Below are positions 53,979 through 63,998 of a stretch of DNA of 64,000 bases, piece by piece (the first letter of the stretch is position 1; the number at the start of each line of letters is the position of its first letter). Location of the stretch: NCBI RefSeq assembly GCF_019977315.1, contig NZ_AP024652.1, positions 2,046,001-2,110,000 on the forward strand. Reading direction: 5' to 3'. The position numbers and the translations under genes are program-made. Below the pieces are notes generated by a model. It made no database searches and had not been told where the DNA came from. It saw nothing but the letters and a program-made list of their open reading frames with translations. The DNA is from Arthrobacter sp. StoSoilB22. Lineage in GTDB: Bacteria; Actinomycetota; Actinomycetes; Actinomycetales; Micrococcaceae.

Positions 53979-54827
53979 ATGGAGGATCTGCAAAGAAACA
54001 CCGTGGGGGAGGACCACGCGTCCAACCCCACGGTGTTCTTCCTCTCGGACAGCACCGGCATCACCGCCGAAACACTGGGAAACACGCTATTGAGCCAGTT
54101 CCCGGGCCAGCGGCTGGAGCGAAAAACCATCCCGTTCATCACCACCGTCGAGCAGGCGCGCGAGGTGGTGGCAACGATCGACAGGATGGCCGGCTCGGGG
54201 CCTCGGCCGATCATCTTTTCAACGGCGGTTGGCCAGGACATCCGTGCCGTGCTGGCCCAAAGCCGGGGCCTCTTCTTCGATCTGTTCGGCACACACATCG
54301 GCCAACTCGAGACGGCACTGGGCGCGTCCGCGAGCGGACAGCCCGGACAGGCCCACGGGCTCGGTGACGCGGTGCGGTACCAGTCCCGCATGGCAGCTGT
54401 TGAGTACGCAATAGAGCACGACGACGGTCAGTCGCTTCGGGCGCTCGAACGCGCCGAACTGATACTCATCGCCCCGTCGCGGTGCGGTAAAACTCCCACC
54501 ACCATGTACCTGGCCCTCCAGCACGGCATCCTCGCCGCGAACTTCCCCCTGGTGGAGGAAGACTTCGACACCATGACCCTCCCGAAACCGTTGCTGCCTT
54601 TCGCGAGCAAATGTTTCGGGCTGACCTCACAGCCCGTCCGCCTCAGCCAGATCCGGCAGGAACGCCGCCCGGGCAGCAACTACGCCTCACTGAATCAGTG
54701 CGCCTTTGAGCTGCGCAATGCCGAGGACATGTACCAGGCCAACAACATCCCTTACGTCAACTCCGCGTCCATGTCCGTGGAAGAAATATCAGCCACCGTC
54801 CTTCAGCGCATGCAGTTGCATCACTGA
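53979..54827 (+). CDS. ppsR: PEP synthase regulatory protein (bifunctional kinase/pyrophosphorylase, DUF299)
   Basis: 282 residues. TVFFLSDSTGITAETLGNTL at the N-terminus, P-loop LIAPSRCGKTPTTMYLALQH near residue 167, NFPLVEEDFDTMTLPKPLLP and RRPGSNYASLNQCAFELRNA are the PpsR/RP1 pattern. It phosphorylates PpsA with ADP on the Thr next to the catalytic His (seen as Thr-Cys-His in PpsA here) and reverses this with Pi. Starts on the base after the ppsA stop. Confidence 0.96.
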   Translation: MEDLQRNTVGEDHASNPTVFFLSDSTGITAETLGNTLLSQFPGQRLERKTIPFITTVEQAREVVATIDRMAGSGPRPIIFSTAVGQDIRAVLAQSRGLFFDLFGTHIGQLETALGASASGQPGQAHGLGDAVRYQSRMAAVEYAIEHDDGQSLRALERAELILIAPSRCGKTPTTMYLALQHGILAANFPLVEEDFDTMTLPKPLLPFASKCFGLTSQPVRLSQIRQERRPGSNYASLNQCAFELRNAEDMYQANNIPYVNSASMSVEEISATVLQRMQLHH

Positions 54828-54841
54828 GTGGCGTTACTGCG

Positions 54842-55210
54842 CTATGCCGCCTCAAAGGCCTCCCTGATCCACTGCCTCACCTCGGCATCAACCATGCTTG
54901 GATCGTGGAGTTCCAAGTGATGCATCCACACGGAAGGAGCGGGATGAACGATTTCTTTGAACCGTGGGGAGCCGAGCTCGTAGGGCAAAGCCAACGACAA
55001 CACCGCCGGTACCCTCGAATGGACGTACTTGTCAGGCCGCCACAAGGAGGCGAATCCACGATGCCGCCGAAGGGCGATCTGGCTCTTGGATACGTTGACC
55101 CGAAAATCACCGAGTCCACCCACAACGGCAAGGACGGCCCGGCAGATGGCGAGGCCTTGAGGAGATCCATCAAAAAACGACTCTGCGTCCGTGGGCAAAA
55201 CTGGTCTCAT
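54842..55210 (-). CDS. DUF5655 domain-containing protein
   Basis: 122 residues from ATG 55210; a long upstream frame to 55576 is antisense to nothing but lies inside the permease gene and is rejected. FRVNVSKSQIALRRHRGFAS, LWRPDKYVHSRVPAVLSLAL, HHLELHDPSMVDAEVRQWIR follow the DUF5655 pattern (VSKSQIAF..RRxFAxxW), a small domain of unknown function. Starts inside the stop of the upstream permease gene (ATGA). Confidence 0.82.
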   Translation of the reverse strand: MRPVLPTDAESFFDGSPQGLAICRAVLAVVGGLGDFRVNVSKSQIALRRHRGFASLWRPDKYVHSRVPAVLSLALPYELGSPRFKEIVHPAPSVWMHHLELHDPSMVDAEVRQWIREAFEAA

Positions 55211-56373
55211 AGCGCCCTTTGGAGGCTGCGTCGTAGGAGCCACGCGCCAAACATAAGGAAAATAGCGGCCATCGCTGCCAGGATGCCGAGAGCGGGAAGG
55301 ATGTCCGTGAAGGAAGCGTCCCGCCGTTGGATGGCGGCCAAGGCGTCGTAGGCCCACCGATGTGGAGTCAGCCACGAGATGCTCTGAAGGGGTTCGGCGA
55401 AGAACTCGGGTGGCACCATGCAGCCTCCCAGGCCAGCCAGCACGAGACCTGCACCTATTCCGATACCTGTTGCGGCGCCGTCGTGATCCAACAGTGAGCC
55501 GATGATCATGGCGGCTGCCGCGGCGACGGCGCTGAAGGCTATCAAGACCATTGCCGTGAGCCAGAGGTTGCCCCAATCAACGCCGAAGAGCAGGGCCGTA
55601 CCTACCAGGATGTACGCACCTTGGACTGATGCAATCCCGAATCTTCCCACTGCCTGCCCGGCAATCGTTTGGCCGCTGGATACGGGTGCTGACATGGTAC
55701 GCGGGATGACGCCGTAACGGCGGGCCTGGATCAGCGTGGCGGCACCGGTCAGGGAACTGAGGAAGATGAACAGCAGCAGCTGCTGCACCGCTCCGAGTTC
55801 GAAAACCCCAAGTCCACGGAACTCCTGCGCGGTGTTGTCGGTGTCGAGGATCTCTACGCGGGGTGGCTGGAAAGCTTCCTGCGCCTGCGCCACGGCAGCC
55901 TCCGCTGCCTCGGCCGGCAGTCCGGCCTGCTCCAAAGCTGCGAGCTGGCTGTGCCGCATGCTGATGGCGCCCAGGGAACCCCTGACTTCCTGTAGTGCTG
56001 CTTGGGCTGATGCTTGCGACGCAGTGAGAATCTGCAGCTCCGCACGGCGTCCGTCGTCGAACGCGGCGGCGGCTTCGTCGCGGATGACGAGCCCGACGTC
56101 GGCCCTTCCGCGCGCCAGCTGTTCGTGCATCACTTGGGCGGTGACAGATTCCACCTGCAGGCCGTCGGCTTCCAATTGTTCCGTCACAACGGACTCAAGC
56201 GCCGTCCCGGATCCACCAGTGAGGCTAACCCGGGTTTCCGCGCGGCTCGAACCGAACTGGGTGCCCAATAACAGAATCAGCAGGAGCGGGAAGGTAAAGA
56301 CGAAAAAGATGTTGGAGCGGTCCCGCAGGAAGCGCCGCACCTCCACGCCGGCGATGGCCAGGATCGCTTTCAT
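55207..56373 (-). CDS. ABC-2 type exporter permease
   Basis: 388 residues from ATG 56373 (overlap ATGA with the previous gene). TM1 IFFVFTFPLLLILLLGT, then a large extracytoplasmic domain (about residues 45-190, Ala/Gln-rich helices), then five membrane segments including QQLLLFIFLSSLTGAATLIQ, GRFGIASVQGAYILVGTALL and the family block SWLTPHRWAYDALAAIQRRD. Partner of the permease at 56370 and the ATPase at 57545. Confidence 0.9.
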   Translation of the reverse strand: MKAILAIAGVEVRRFLRDRSNIFFVFTFPLLLILLLGTQFGSSRAETRVSLTGGSGTALESVVTEQLEADGLQVESVTAQVMHEQLARGRADVGLVIRDEAAAAFDDGRRAELQILTASQASAQAALQEVRGSLGAISMRHSQLAALEQAGLPAEAAEAAVAQAQEAFQPPRVEILDTDNTAQEFRGLGVFELGAVQQLLLFIFLSSLTGAATLIQARRYGVIPRTMSAPVSSGQTIAGQAVGRFGIASVQGAYILVGTALLFGVDWGNLWLTAMVLIAFSAVAAAAAMIIGSLLDHDGAATGIGIGAGLVLAGLGGCMVPPEFFAEPLQSISWLTPHRWAYDALAAIQRRDASFTDILPALGILAAMAAIFLMFGAWLLRRSLQRAL

Positions 56374-57542
56374 GCCTTGGCTCCGCGGTCCGGCAGGAAG
56401 AGGGAGACCATGACGCAAATAACCGCGAATCCCCACATCGTCACCAAAGGCACGGCGATTTCTGCGACGCCGCCGCCACCGGCAGAGATTCCGAGGCCCC
56501 GGATGAATGCACCCACCGGGTTCAAATCCATCAGGACCGCCATGAAACCTGACGCTTGGATGGGGAAGAAGGCGCCTCCCGCGATACCCAGCACCATGGC
56601 AACAATGGATTGCGCCACATTGGCCTGTTCTGCTGTCCGAACCATTTTGGCCACGACAAAGGTTAGGCTGGTGGCCGCCGCCGCTGCCCCGAGGACTAAC
56701 AAGCCCACAACGGCCGGGGAGCCGAAGTTAACGCCGAAGAGGAGCGTGCCGCTGGCAAGCAGCACGCCACTTGCGACGACTCCCAACGAGAAACCGACAA
56801 GAGCTTTGGCGGCGACGACGGTCCACTGCGGTGCGGCGGTGGATCTGATCCTGGCGAGTGTTCCCTGTTCCTTTTCCGCCAGTAGTCCTAGGACCCCGAA
56901 CCCCACCGTGAACAATAGAAACAAGCCCGTTTGACCGGCCACCAAGCCGGCCCGAAGCGACAACTGCCCGGCTGGCGCGATTCCTTCCGTGACATGGAGG
57001 ATCGGGTCGCCGGTCACCGCGATTCGTCCAATGCCTGCCGCAGCATCAGGGGGGACTCCACCCAGTCTCGCCGCTGCCTCCGTTACCGACGCAGCGGTGA
57101 ACTGGTCCACGATTCCGGTCACGATTGAGATCAAAACACTCGTCTCGAGGACGGACCCGCTGCCTTCGATAAGTTGCAGGGCGGACGGTTGCCCGGTAGC
57201 CAAGGCTGAACTGAAGCCGGCCGGGATGACGATGCCCAAGGCGGCACCGGTAGTGCGGGTTTCCGGGCCCACGGCCTCCGATGACACCTGACGTACGGTG
57301 ACCTTCATGGATTCGACTGAAGCCAGCGATTCGAGCAACGCAGCACCGAGTGGGCCGGAGTCTTCGACGCTTGCTATGACAGTGGCTGGTTGCAGGTCGA
57401 CGCTGCCGGTACCCAGTCGACCGAAAGCCAAGCTCAGCACGCCCATCAATGCCAAGGGGACGATCAGCGAAAAGATGAGCACCGACTTGTCCCTCAGCCG
57501 TTGACGTAGATCATTGCCGACCATGGTCCATAGTGCTCGCAC
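56370..57542 (-). CDS. ABC-2 type exporter permease
   Basis: 390 residues. LRDKSVLIFSLIVPLALMGV is TM1 followed by an extracytoplasmic domain (ASVEDSGPLGAALLESLASV) and five membrane segments with LFTVGFGVLGLLAEKEQGTL, ARIRSTAAPQWTVVAAKALV and QANVAQSIVAMVLGIAGGAF. Related to its neighbour in layout, forming a heterodimer. 2 bp behind the ATPase gene. Confidence 0.9.
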   Translation of the reverse strand: MRALWTMVGNDLRQRLRDKSVLIFSLIVPLALMGVLSLAFGRLGTGSVDLQPATVIASVEDSGPLGAALLESLASVESMKVTVRQVSSEAVGPETRTTGAALGIVIPAGFSSALATGQPSALQLIEGSGSVLETSVLISIVTGIVDQFTAASVTEAAARLGGVPPDAAAGIGRIAVTGDPILHVTEGIAPAGQLSLRAGLVAGQTGLFLLFTVGFGVLGLLAEKEQGTLARIRSTAAPQWTVVAAKALVGFSLGVVASGVLLASGTLLFGVNFGSPAVVGLLVLGAAAAATSLTFVVAKMVRTAEQANVAQSIVAMVLGIAGGAFFPIQASGFMAVLMDLNPVGAFIRGLGISAGGGGVAEIAVPLVTMWGFAVICVMVSLFLPDRGAKA

Positions 57543-57544
57543 GG

Positions 57545-58513
57545 TCAGTCCCTGAGCGCTTTGCCGGTCAAATGCAGGAAAACCGATTCGAGGTCCGGAC
57601 GTGTCACGGATACCGATGCCAGGGTCATTCCTGATCGGGCTGCGGTAGTTACTATGCCTGCGAGGAGAGCTGCACCGTCCGTGACGGTGAGTATCAGTTC
57701 GGTTCCTCCGTAATCAGTGACGCGGTGAACACCGTCGAGCGACGTCAGTGCTTGAGCTGCTGCCGTGGTCCGGCCGGTCCCCATGAGAGTAATCCGGTCC
57801 ACTCCGCCGGTGAGCGTGATGAGCTCGTCCCTGGTTCCTTCAGCCTGGACCTGGCCTTGGTCCAAGATGGCAATCCTGTCACATAGGCGCTCTGCTTCTT
57901 CCATGTAATGGGTGGTGTAGAGGACCGCGGTGCCCTCCGTTGAGAGGTTTCCCACCGCTTCAAGAATTGAGTTGCGTGACTGTGGGTCAACTCCCACCGT
58001 CGGTTCGTCAAGGATCAGCAGACCGGGGCGGTGGAGCAAACCGATACCAATATTCAGACGACGCTTCATGCCACCGGAGTACTTTTTGGTTTGTTCGCCG
58101 GCACGCTCAGTCAGGCCAAGGAGATCCAAAACCGTGTCCACTCTGGAGGACAACTCCTTACGGCCAAGACCCTGGAGCCGGCCGAAGAAATTCAGGTTCT
58201 CGCGTGCCGTCAGATCCGGATAGATAGCGAGCTCTTGGGGGACCAGCCCCAGGTTGCGTTTCGCGGCGACACTCCCTGGGTCCATCCTGATACCGGCCAC
58301 ATCAACTGATCCGGAATCGGCAGGGATCAGACCGGCAACCATGTTGATGATGGTGGTCTTCCCGGCACCGTTCGGGCCAAGGAGGCCGTAAGTCTCACCG
58401 GGGCCGATGGCGAAGGAGACGTCGTCGACGGCGGTCAGGTCACCGAATTTCTTGACGAGCCGGTCTGCTGACAAGACTGTTCCGGTGCGAGGCGGTGCCA
58501 CCTGATTCTTCAA
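57545..58513 (-). CDS. ABC exporter ATP-binding protein (DrrA/CcmA group)
   Basis: 322 residues. Walker A LLGPNGAGKTTIINMVAGLI, Q-loop VPQELAIYPDLTARENLNFF, signature YSGGMKRRLNIGIGLL, Walker B LLILDEPTVGVDPQSRNS and H-loop TTHYMEEAERLCDRIAILDQ. The C-terminal extension (~70 residues) is typical of the ABC-2 exporters for drugs or lipids. Ordered ATPase-permease-permease, then DUF5655. Confidence 0.94.
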   Translation of the reverse strand: MKNQVAPPRTGTVLSADRLVKKFGDLTAVDDVSFAIGPGETYGLLGPNGAGKTTIINMVAGLIPADSGSVDVAGIRMDPGSVAAKRNLGLVPQELAIYPDLTARENLNFFGRLQGLGRKELSSRVDTVLDLLGLTERAGEQTKKYSGGMKRRLNIGIGLLHRPGLLILDEPTVGVDPQSRNSILEAVGNLSTEGTAVLYTTHYMEEAERLCDRIAILDQGQVQAEGTRDELITLTGGVDRITLMGTGRTTAAAQALTSLDGVHRVTDYGGTELILTVTDGAALLAGIVTTAARSGMTLASVSVTRPDLESVFLHLTGKALRD

Positions 58514-58525
58514 GGGCGCACCGCG

Positions 58526-58996
58526 CTATTCCAAGCCGGCCCGTGGTGCGTCGTTGAGTGGAGTTTGAAGCGACATCGGCGCTGAAAGGTCGAATCGTCT
58601 CCCGGTTACCGAGGCCGGAACAATTCTGAAGAGGTGGTCCTGACCCACTCCCTGCCACGGGAAAAGGGCGCGCCTGATCTCATCAAGTCGAGGGCCTTCG
58701 GACCCTGCATCCTCAGCTGTGCCCTTCACCACCACACTCCACGCAATTCCGAATTCGGCACTGACGGAGTCTGCCTCCATGGCTACCACGGCGTCATCCT
58801 CCATGGCCCACTGCTTGGTTCCCGGTCCGGTCCTGAAAACCACCGTGTTGTTTTCTACGGCGAAGTTCACGGGAAAGATATCCGGGTGGCCGTCGACGAT
58901 CACAGAAAGCCGCCCGACGTTGGCCTCACTTAGGAGCCTCCAACAATCGTCCCATTCAAGTACTTCTGCCTCAGGCACTAGGTTTTTGTCGGTCAT
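58526..58996 (-). CDS. pyridoxamine 5'-phosphate oxidase family protein
   Basis: 156 residues. WRLLSEANVGRLSVIVDGHP then IFPVNFAVENNTVVFRTGPG and MEDDAVVAMEADSVSAEFGI are the split-barrel fold; WSVVVKGTAEDAGS completes it. Members of this type (Rv2074/Rv1155-like or the DosR-regulon Rv3131-adjacent kind) bind F420 or FMN. A DosR-like box lies 36-49 bp upstream of its ATG. Twelve bp after it begins the ABC ATPase gene, so the exporter may be co-expressed. Confidence 0.85.
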   Translation of the reverse strand: MTDKNLVPEAEVLEWDDCWRLLSEANVGRLSVIVDGHPDIFPVNFAVENNTVVFRTGPGTKQWAMEDDAVVAMEADSVSAEFGIAWSVVVKGTAEDAGSEGPRLDEIRRALFPWQGVGQDHLFRIVPASVTGRRFDLSAPMSLQTPLNDAPRAGLE

Positions 58997-59031
58997 GGGG
59001 AGATCCTAGGCCCGGCGCCAGGCCCCCAACA

Positions 59032-59045
59032 GGGCACAAAGGCCC
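59032..59045. promoter_or_regulatory. weak DosR/DevR-like box upstream of the PPOX gene
   Basis: GGGCACAAAGGCCC, a G/C-ended imperfect palindrome resembling the GGGACnnnnGGCCC boxes; it is less good than those at 61896 and 63443. Confidence 0.4.
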
Positions 59046-59199
59046 GAGTGATCCCGGAACGTCTGCGGCCGTCCTCGCGGCGGCTATTAGCGAAAGCCGT
59101 ACAGCGGACACCGCCTTGGCTGCAAAACCGCGACGGCGACCACTCGCCGTCGTGCGTTTCCTCGCGACGCCGGTGCTACCGCGGCGATGCGGCCGCCAA

Positions 59200-60663
59200 T
59201 CACGGCAGGTCGGCCCTTCCGTCAGCATTCGGGGGCTGCAGTGGCTCGGGATCGTAGGCACCCTGGTCCAGGCGGAAGTGCGGATACTCGTCGCGCAGGA
59301 GGGCTCCGTAGATGAGCACACGGTAGACCCAGCGGTTGATGCCCATGGTAAGGCCGAACAGGGGGCGCGGATAGCTGCCGGTGAACAGCAGGATTACCAA
59401 GGCGATGAGCACCAGCAGACTCAGCAAGGACAGTCCTCCGCCGCGATCATTGATCACGCCGGCGGGGCCGTCCTCGGTCCTCCAAGCCCACGTCCCCGTT
59501 CCCGTGAACGCCCCCACGATCAGTAGGTGCGGTATGAGCAGCAACCAGGACTTGACAAGTACCAGGCCCCGGGAGAGGCGCGCCGGATAATCCACCTCCA
59601 AATTCGCCGGGTAGTTCGTCCTGGAGAGGCTGAACGGGGGATAGCGATCGGTTCCACCTACGCCGTAGGCATAGAAGGCCACACGCCAGTTCCATCGGAG
59701 GACGCCGACGTTGAAGTGAAAGAGGGATAGCGGGTAGCGGCCCGTGAAGAGGATGGCGAACCAGGCAATGATGCTGGTGACAGCGAACGCGAACCAAAGG
59801 AAAAACAGCACAAAGAAATGGGGGATGGCGAGGAACCATTTCACCAGCCACATCCATGGAGACAGGGCGGGGTCCAACTGTCCGGTGAACTGAAGCGGTG
59901 AGTTCATGGCGCTCGCCGGTGCAGAGTCTGGTGCTGCCGCAGATCTCGAGGGGGGCTGGCCCGGCGATCCGCCGCCACGGCCCAGACCTACGGCGCCCAA
60001 CACCAACAGCGGCACGCCGACCAGGATGGCCAGGATGCCAGCGAACAGCAGGCCCATTGCTGCGGGTTTGATGAGGTCGGAACGGAAGCCGGCTTGCAGG
60101 TCCGCGGATACCCCGAGGCTGGCGTCGGCTTTCATCACCACCACCGTCCAATTGCCGGGGGCTATGTTCCACGTGAGCTGTTGCTCACCCGGGCCGGAAG
60201 CCGATGCTGCCCAGAACTGCTGGGCACCGGGTACTGCGGGAGTGGATGAGCCTGGGACTTCCCTGTAAACAGGCCGGAAAGGCTGGAATTTCACGTCACG
60301 CAACTCGGTGCGGTGTACCCCTTCAAGGTACGCGCCCACGTCGGTTTGGGGTGCAATGCCGATGAACACTTCGCGGCTTGCCTCCGTCGCGGTGGCCCGG
60401 AGCCTGAGGGTTCCGACGTCAAAGGGAAGCCTTTGGGGCGTACCCTCGCCCACGGCATCGAGTTGGGGGGAGACCAATGCTCGTGACGAAACCGTGTACC
60501 GCTCTGTTGGGGAGGTGAAGAAGGCTTCGTCGTCTTGGGCAGAAGCGAGCCATGCTGCCGGTCGCCTGGAGCTGCCGGGATGGACATCTGCCCAATAGTC
60601 ACTCAAGAGCCCTTTTCGGGGGAGTGAACCACCAGGACAGGGCAGTGCGCGTGCGCAACGCAA
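59200..60663 (-). CDS. DUF4389 membrane protein, N-terminus apparently truncated
   Basis: Open frame of 487 residues; the true start is unclear because the 5' end lies inside the preceding USP gene (60603-61052). Two DUF4389 units are clear: WLVKWFLAIPHFFVLFFLWF with LFTGRYPLSLFHFNVGVLRW, and SWLLLIPHLLIVGAFTGTGT with LLFTGSYPRPLFGLTMGINR. Before them is an extracytoplasmic beta region with GNWTVVVMKADASLGVSADL. The family usually has a first membrane helix before AWLASAQDDEAFF; here that helix is missing and TTG near 60606 or ATG upstream would have to serve as start. Confidence 0.75.
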   Translation of the reverse strand: MRCARALPCPGGSLPRKGLLSDYWADVHPGSSRRPAAWLASAQDDEAFFTSPTERYTVSSRALVSPQLDAVGEGTPQRLPFDVGTLRLRATATEASREVFIGIAPQTDVGAYLEGVHRTELRDVKFQPFRPVYREVPGSSTPAVPGAQQFWAASASGPGEQQLTWNIAPGNWTVVVMKADASLGVSADLQAGFRSDLIKPAAMGLLFAGILAILVGVPLLVLGAVGLGRGGGSPGQPPSRSAAAPDSAPASAMNSPLQFTGQLDPALSPWMWLVKWFLAIPHFFVLFFLWFAFAVTSIIAWFAILFTGRYPLSLFHFNVGVLRWNWRVAFYAYGVGGTDRYPPFSLSRTNYPANLEVDYPARLSRGLVLVKSWLLLIPHLLIVGAFTGTGTWAWRTEDGPAGVINDRGGGLSLLSLLVLIALVILLFTGSYPRPLFGLTMGINRWVYRVLIYGALLRDEYPHFRLDQGAYDPEPLQPPNADGRADLP

Positions 60664-61052
60664 GCCGAACTGACCGAGCCCAGGAGAAGTCCCCCAAAAC
60701 CACCGTGACCGCGCCTGCCTACTACAAGAAGCGACGCATGCTTGCTGCCTTCAACCAGCCCGGCACGGGGTGAACTTTGAACAAGTCGGGAACTGACGTT
60801 CCGGGGCTTTTCAGCACCAAACGCCTCCAACACTGCCTTGTTGAGTCGATCCTCCGCATCATGGGCGAATCCATCAATTCCCAGCGCAAGATATCCTTCG
60901 TATCCCAGCGGCATCTCCCAGCAACCCCACGCTTCAAGCGGTGCGTCAAGAGCCAGGGCAATGCGCTGTCCTTGGCGTAGCGCTTCCACCGAGGCTTGGG
61001 ATCCGTCGACGCCTACAATGATCTTGCTCGGGTCAAGCCAGCTTGCCATCAC
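60603..61052 (-). CDS. universal stress protein (UspA family, ATP-binding type)
   Basis: 149 residues. SKIIVGVDGSQASVEALRQG opens the fold; the ATP loop is VVGRRGHGGFGGLLLGSVSS followed by ACVAHAHCPVLVVHSPEKG (G-x2-G-x9-G-S pattern). Start overlaps the flavodoxin stop (ATGA). Closely similar to the USP at 63555, to the point of the same loop and end, so they are recent paralogues. Part of the DUF3040-flavodoxin-USP unit behind a DosR-like box. Confidence 0.94.
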   Translation of the reverse strand: MMASWLDPSKIIVGVDGSQASVEALRQGQRIALALDAPLEAWGCWEMPLGYEGYLALGIDGFAHDAEDRLNKAVLEAFGAEKPRNVSSRLVQSSPRAGLVEGSKHASLLVVGRRGHGGFGGLLLGSVSSACVAHAHCPVLVVHSPEKGS

Positions 61053-61516
61053 GCGCTCCTCTGGCTTCCATGGGCTTTGGCAACTGCCAGGAGTTCTTTA
61101 CCCCACGCCGTTGCCCGGGACGTCTCTCCATCAAGCAGGGGCCCTTCGGTTCCCTTGACGTAGAAGGCCATTGGTTTGGCAATAATGCTGGCTCCGGCGT
61201 CATGCAGGGTTTTGGTGATCTTCTTGGCCGCATCCCCATGGATGAACAACTTGACCCTCGAATCAAAGCCGACAGCAACCACTCCTGAGAGTCCATGTTT
61301 ACCAAGACGGGATAGAGCCTCGGTGGTCTTCTGAGTTGGGCGCCACCCGTTGATGGGGCTTCCCACCACCAAAAGGTCCTCTGAGGAGATATCTTCGGGT
61401 CGAAGCTGTCCGACGGGGAACACTTTCGCGTTGAGTGAGCTGAGGCCTGCTGCAATGGCCTCAGCGATCGCCTTGGTGTTGCCAAAGCCGGAATCGTAAA
61501 CGACGAGTGCTTTCAT
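61049..61516 (-). CDS. flavodoxin-domain protein
   Basis: 155 residues. FMN phosphate loop ALVVYDSGFGNTKAIAEAIA, then EDLLVVGSPINGWRPTQKTT (FMN ring loop with Trp) and VAVGFDSRVKLFIHGDAAKK. Starts within the stop of the DUF3040 gene. Similar flavodoxins stand in oxygen- and redox-stress loci of Arthrobacter relatives. Electron carrier or quinone reductase, partner not seen. Confidence 0.9.
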   Translation of the reverse strand: MKALVVYDSGFGNTKAIAEAIAAGLSSLNAKVFPVGQLRPEDISSEDLLVVGSPINGWRPTQKTTEALSRLGKHGLSGVVAVGFDSRVKLFIHGDAAKKITKTLHDAGASIIAKPMAFYVKGTEGPLLDGETSRATAWGKELLAVAKAHGSQRSA

Positions 61517-61842
61517 GACTGTTCCTTGTTCTTCTCGTGGGTGTGTGTTCGGGGGCGGGGCTTCCCGCGAAGAGGGCGGTCACCTATGAAAACGGTCGCC
61601 CAGTACGTTCCTGCACCCATGACAAGGAAGCCCAGCACTCCCAGTGCCAGACTGCCGAGTGGGAAACTCACCAGCAGGAGTCCGAGCCCCGCAAGCGCAG
61701 CGAGGAAGCCTCGCTTTATGCCCTTCCATCGGCGTCGGTTCAGATCATCCACGCTCATCAGTGCTGCCAGCCTGGGGTCCTCCTCCTGAAGGGCCTGCGA
61801 TATTTTCTGTAGTTCGAGCCGCTCGAACTCCGAAAGTGCCAT
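61513..61842 (-). CDS. DUF3040 membrane protein
   Basis: 109 residues. MALSEFERLELQKISQALQE and DPRLAALMSV are the DUF3040 signature, then two membrane helices (GFLAALAGLGLLLVSFPLG and LALGVLGFLVMGAGTYWATV). First gene of the minus-strand unit; DosR-like box 54-67 bp upstream. Function unknown. Confidence 0.92.
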   Translation of the reverse strand: MALSEFERLELQKISQALQEEDPRLAALMSVDDLNRRRWKGIKRGFLAALAGLGLLLVSFPLGSLALGVLGFLVMGAGTYWATVFIGDRPLRGKPRPRTHTHEKNKEQS

Positions 61843-61895
61843 GGTGTGCCTCCTGCTTTCCCTCCCAGCATGTGTGGTGCCGGAATCAGGAAACA

Positions 61896-61909
61896 GGGCC
61901 GAAAGTCAC
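61896..61909. promoter_or_regulatory. DosR/DevR-like box in the DUF3040/sensor divergent promoter
   Basis: GGGCCGAAAGTCAC, reverse complement GTGACTTTCGGCCC, one base from the mycobacterial-type GGGACTTTCGGCCC and one base from the box at 63443. A half box GGGACCTAAG follows at 61920. Confidence 0.6.
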
Positions 61910-62118
61910 TCCGGATTTCGGGACCTAAGACTTTGCCCGGGAGTATCGGTCCGAATTATCGGCGACTGGGCGAGACCATTGTTCAGGGCACCACCAGCCC
62001 GGACAAATACCGAGTGTTTAAACCTTTACTGGAGTCCGGCAGGGAGATGTTCTTGTATCCACAGGAGTCCCTTAGACTCGGCAAAGAAGTACTCTCGCTT
62101 GGCACAAGGGAGGCATGA

Positions 62119-63429
<1,311 letters not shown>

Positions 63430-63442
63430 GGTCCGCGCCACT

Positions 63443-63456
63443 GTGACCTTCGGCCC
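63443..63456. promoter_or_regulatory. DosR/DevR-like box upstream of the second USP
   Basis: GTGACCTTCGGCCC, 99-112 bp upstream of the USP start, near-identical to the box at 61896. Confidence 0.6.
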
Positions 63457-63554
63457 TGTTCCCCGGTAGCCGTTCACGCCATTCTGGCAAGACTGCACGT
63501 CATAAGTTCAGGAACGCCAGAGCGCGATAACACCAGAGAGTGCCGGAGGACATC

Positions 63555-63998
63555 ATGGTAGGGAACACATCGCCAGGCAGGGTAGTTGTAGGTGTGGATG
63601 GATCGGAGGCATCCATTGAGGCGCTCCGCGAGGCTCAGCGCATTGCCGTCCCGCTGGGGGCGACCGTTGAGGCCGTTGCGTATTGGGATTTCCCGCCGGT
63701 TTACGAAGGCTACGTTGCCATGGGGATCACCGGTTTTGAGGAAGCGGCCGGACAAGTCCTGAACGAGTCAGTCGAAAAGGCATTCGGCTTTGACGTGCCT
63801 GACAACGTCATTTCGCATCTGGAACAGGGCCATCCACGGCAAGGACTGATCAAAGCAAGCCGCGGAGCAGAGTTGGTAGTCGTCGGCAGGCGCGGCCATG
63901 GCGGCTTCGGCGGTCTACTGATGGGATCGGTCAGTTCGGCCTGCGTCGCACACGCACAATGCCCGGTTCTTGTGGTGCACACCCCCGAAAAGGGATGA
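63555..63998 (+). CDS. universal stress protein (UspA family, ATP-binding type)
   Basis: 147 residues from ATG 63555 (CGGAGGACATC before it; a GTG at 63540 is in frame but lies on the site). GRVVVGVDGSEASIEALREA, and VVGRRGHGGFGGLLMGSVSS then ACVAHAQCPVLVVHTPEKG, the ATP loop and end shared with the USP at 60603. Follows the DevS-like gene with a DosR-like box between. Confidence 0.94.
   Translation: MVGNTSPGRVVVGVDGSEASIEALREAQRIAVPLGATVEAVAYWDFPPVYEGYVAMGITGFEEAAGQVLNESVEKAFGFDVPDNVISHLEQGHPRQGLIKASRGAELVVVGRRGHGGFGGLLMGSVSSACVAHAQCPVLVVHTPEKG

Noticed and set aside
55211-55576. Upstream extension of the DUF5655 gene to 55576
   Set aside because: Lies antisense-free but inside the permease coding region on the same strand in another phase; the conserved domain starts after ATG 55210, which has the ATGA overlap.
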